Assembly: GCA_029212425.1 (NCBI GenBank)
Contig: JARGNC010000148.1
Coordinates: 1-5,995, forward strand
Length of the DNA: 5,995 nt
Source: Phycisphaerales bacterium
GTDB lineage: Bacteria > Planctomycetota > Phycisphaerae > Phycisphaerales > UBA1924
Direction: 5' to 3'
Shown piece after piece: positions 5,831-5,995 of this stretch (the stretch's first letter is position 1; the number at the start of each line of letters is the position of its first letter). The notes under the pieces are model-generated. The model saw only the letters and a program-made list of their open reading frames with translations. It had not been told where the DNA came from and made no database searches. The translations under genes and the position numbers were made by a program.

Positions 5831-5995
5831 TTAGTTGTCGCTTGCGCCGACGGTGAGTTGTGCGGTGCCGAGGATGTCTTCTTTTTCTTCGGCGCTCTGG
5901 ATGTGCAGGCGTTTGGTGCGATGCTCGGACCAGTCTGTGACGAGCAGGTCTGGGGAGTTGGGTCCTGAGTGGGTGCGGATGAGGTCGTAGTGGGA
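5831..5995 (-). CDS. C-terminal end of an unrecognised protein (runs off the window)
   Basis: An open minus-strand frame enters from the right edge and ends with TAA at 5833-5831, giving the last 54 residues of a protein whose start is outside. Codon use supports coding: third positions are mostly C, as in the neighbouring DUF389 gene (GAC, CTC, ATC, ACC, CGC, GCC). The fragment begins SHYDLIRTHSGPNSPDLL, continues with a charged stretch (KRLHIQSAEEKEDILG) and ends TVGASDN. No membrane segment or known motif is visible and I cannot name a family. It lies 33 bases before the DUF389 start on the same strand, so the two could be co-transcribed unless the TATACT box is the true promoter. Confidence 0.6.
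   Translation of the reverse strand, partial: SHYDLIRTHSGPNSPDLLVTDWSEHRTKRLHIQSAEEKEDILGTAQLTVGASDN

Noticed and set aside
5777..5968. A 63-codon plus-strand frame near the right edge
   Set aside because: It crosses the start of the DUF389 gene and the end of the partial gene, both of which have supporting codon bias; no motif or ribosome site supports it.

Overview
The window is a bacterial chromosomal segment of about 60% GC over most of its length. It looks like a Gram-negative bacterium: it encodes an ExbD/TonB-type inner-membrane energy-transducing pair, secreted proteins with Sec-type signal peptides, and a polyprenyl-type family 2 glycosyltransferase. Several genes have weak or absent Shine-Dalgarno sequences, two have GTG starts with no leader, and the set includes a DUF151 nuclease-domain protein and a DUF389 membrane protein. 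This is compatible with Planctomycetota (perhaps Phycisphaerae), but that assignment is an inference from gene style, not proven. The + strand is strongly enriched in G and T throughout.

Layout. (1) Bases 1-797, minus strand: the start of a HupE/UreJ-like membrane protein, cut by the window edge, preceded by a secreted histidine-rich protein. This block is visibly more AT-rich than the rest and looks like a metal-handling pair. (2) Bases 843-1897, minus strand: a membrane-anchored protein of unknown function followed by a bifunctional-nuclease-domain (DUF151) protein, adjacent genes probably transcribed together from a recognisable sigma70-like promoter at 1955-1982. (3) Bases 2062-4771, plus strand: a tightly packed three-gene operon of a membrane glycosyltransferase, an ExbD/TolR protein and a TonB-like protein, joined by ATGA and TGATG stop-start overlaps. 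(4) Bases 4781-5797, minus strand: a DUF389/TIGR00341 membrane protein, convergent with the TonB-like gene and only 9 bases from it. (5) Bases 5831-5995, minus strand: the C-terminal end of an unrecognised gene.

How they may work together. ExbD and the TonB-like protein should form part of a proton-motive-force transducing complex, but no ExbB/TolQ channel gene is present here and the position upstream is taken by the glycosyltransferase. The TonB-like spacer is glutamate-rich and probably helical, not proline/lysine-rich. The histidine-rich protein probably feeds or buffers a transition metal for the HupE-like permease. No RNA genes, mobile elements or CRISPR arrays were seen.
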